From contig VGWJ01000024.1 of assembly GCA_016873635.1 (NCBI GenBank), forward strand, positions 1 to 39,620: a stretch of 39,620 nt of DNA. Direction: 5' to 3'. The notes below the pieces were generated by a model. That model had not been told where the DNA came from, ran no database searches, and saw nothing but the letters and a program-made list of their open reading frames with translations. Numbering within the stretch: position 1 is the stretch's first letter; every line of letters starts with the position of its first letter. Made by a program: the position numbers and the translations under genes. Source of the DNA: Lentisphaerota bacterium (lineage in GTDB: Bacteria > Verrucomicrobiota > Kiritimatiellia > UBA8416 > VGWJ01). This document shows, in pieces, positions 39,506 to 39,620 of this stretch.

Positions 39506-39620
39506 CTACTGTGCCGGCTCGTACTTGTGCTCCAGCAGGTCGGCCATGAAGAAATCGAACATGTGCGTGCCCGCGTCCGTCTTCCACCGGCCCACCGCCT
39601 CGGGCCGCACCGGAATCCGG
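39506..39620 (-). CDS. C-terminal end of a sulfotransferase-like protein, partial
   Basis: Reading in from the right window edge on the minus strand gives RIPVRPEAVGRWKTDAGTHM then FDFFMADLLEHKYEPAQ and a TAG stop at 39508-39506. The pattern of ESVGRWK followed by a helix and LGYE is the usual C-terminal end of sulfotransferase-family proteins, where the Arg-Trp region contacts the 3'-phosphate of the PAPS donor. Only 37 codons are visible, so the assignment is tentative; it would fit a host that makes sulfated glycans. Confidence 0.5.
   Translation of the reverse strand, partial: RIPVRPEAVGRWKTDAGTHMFDFFMADLLEHKYEPAQ

Noticed and set aside
1..39620. CRISPR arrays, tRNA or rRNA genes, insertion sequences
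   Set aside because: No regularly spaced repeats, cloverleaf-like sequences, rRNA signatures or transposase motifs were seen.

Overview
The window is GC-rich, densely coded DNA from a Gram-negative bacterium. The evidence for Gram-negative is a heptosyltransferase, a heptose-1-phosphate adenylyltransferase, two AsmA-like envelope proteins and several predicted lipoproteins. A pseudopilin with a [24 protein letters not shown] leader, a secretin N-domain protein of a type common in Verrucomicrobia relatives, a MurC-MurB fusion and a divergent FtsZ together suggest the PVC group, most likely Kiritimatiellota, Lentisphaerota or Verrucomicrobiota. This placement is inference; no rRNA or tRNA gene is present to confirm it.

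Layout. 1-4339: a pseudopilin cut by the window edge, a GH115-like alpha-glucuronidase divergent from a TIM-barrel isomerase/epimerase, and a TRL-like lipoprotein. 4350-15046 (minus): one probable nine-gene operon behind a good sigma70-type promoter. In transcription order it encodes an ABC ATPase, an ABC-2 permease, a GldG-like auxiliary protein, a DUF4340 protein, an AsmA-like protein, MiaB, a small membrane protein, a heptosyltransferase and a heptose adenylyltransferase. 15236-19101 (plus): a four-gene unit of flippase-like membrane protein, hexapeptide acyltransferase, FrhB-like iron-sulfur protein and HxH metal-dependent hydrolase. It is followed by a GT4 glycosyltransferase with its own promoter. 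A GT2 glycosyltransferase and a GT-C-like membrane protein lie on the minus strand. All of this looks like surface glycan synthesis.

23066-29657 (plus): a compact division and cell-wall cluster, murC/murB - ddl - ftsQ - ftsA - ftsZ. 29712-30767: a stand-alone GAF-like protein and a two-zinc-ribbon protein. 30808-36106 (minus): an operon of unknown protein, giant AsmA-like protein, DusB and a PAS/H-box protein lacking an ATPase domain. 36107-36412 holds a tandem repeat next to a promoter and a strongly structured palindromic element. 36413-37790: a tiny lipoprotein and DinB. 37865-39620 (minus) is a decaying accessory tail: a small ORF, a secretin N-domain protein, an antitoxin with a truncated toxin, a collapsed DUF457 remnant and the 3' end of a sulfotransferase-like gene.

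The most unusual items are the FtsZ with several changed nucleotide-site residues, the nested palindrome at 36201-36345, the FrhB/acyltransferase/hydrolase glycan unit, and the dispersed sensor modules that lack catalytic domains. Very long open frames antisense to real genes are frequent here and reflect GC bias rather than coding.
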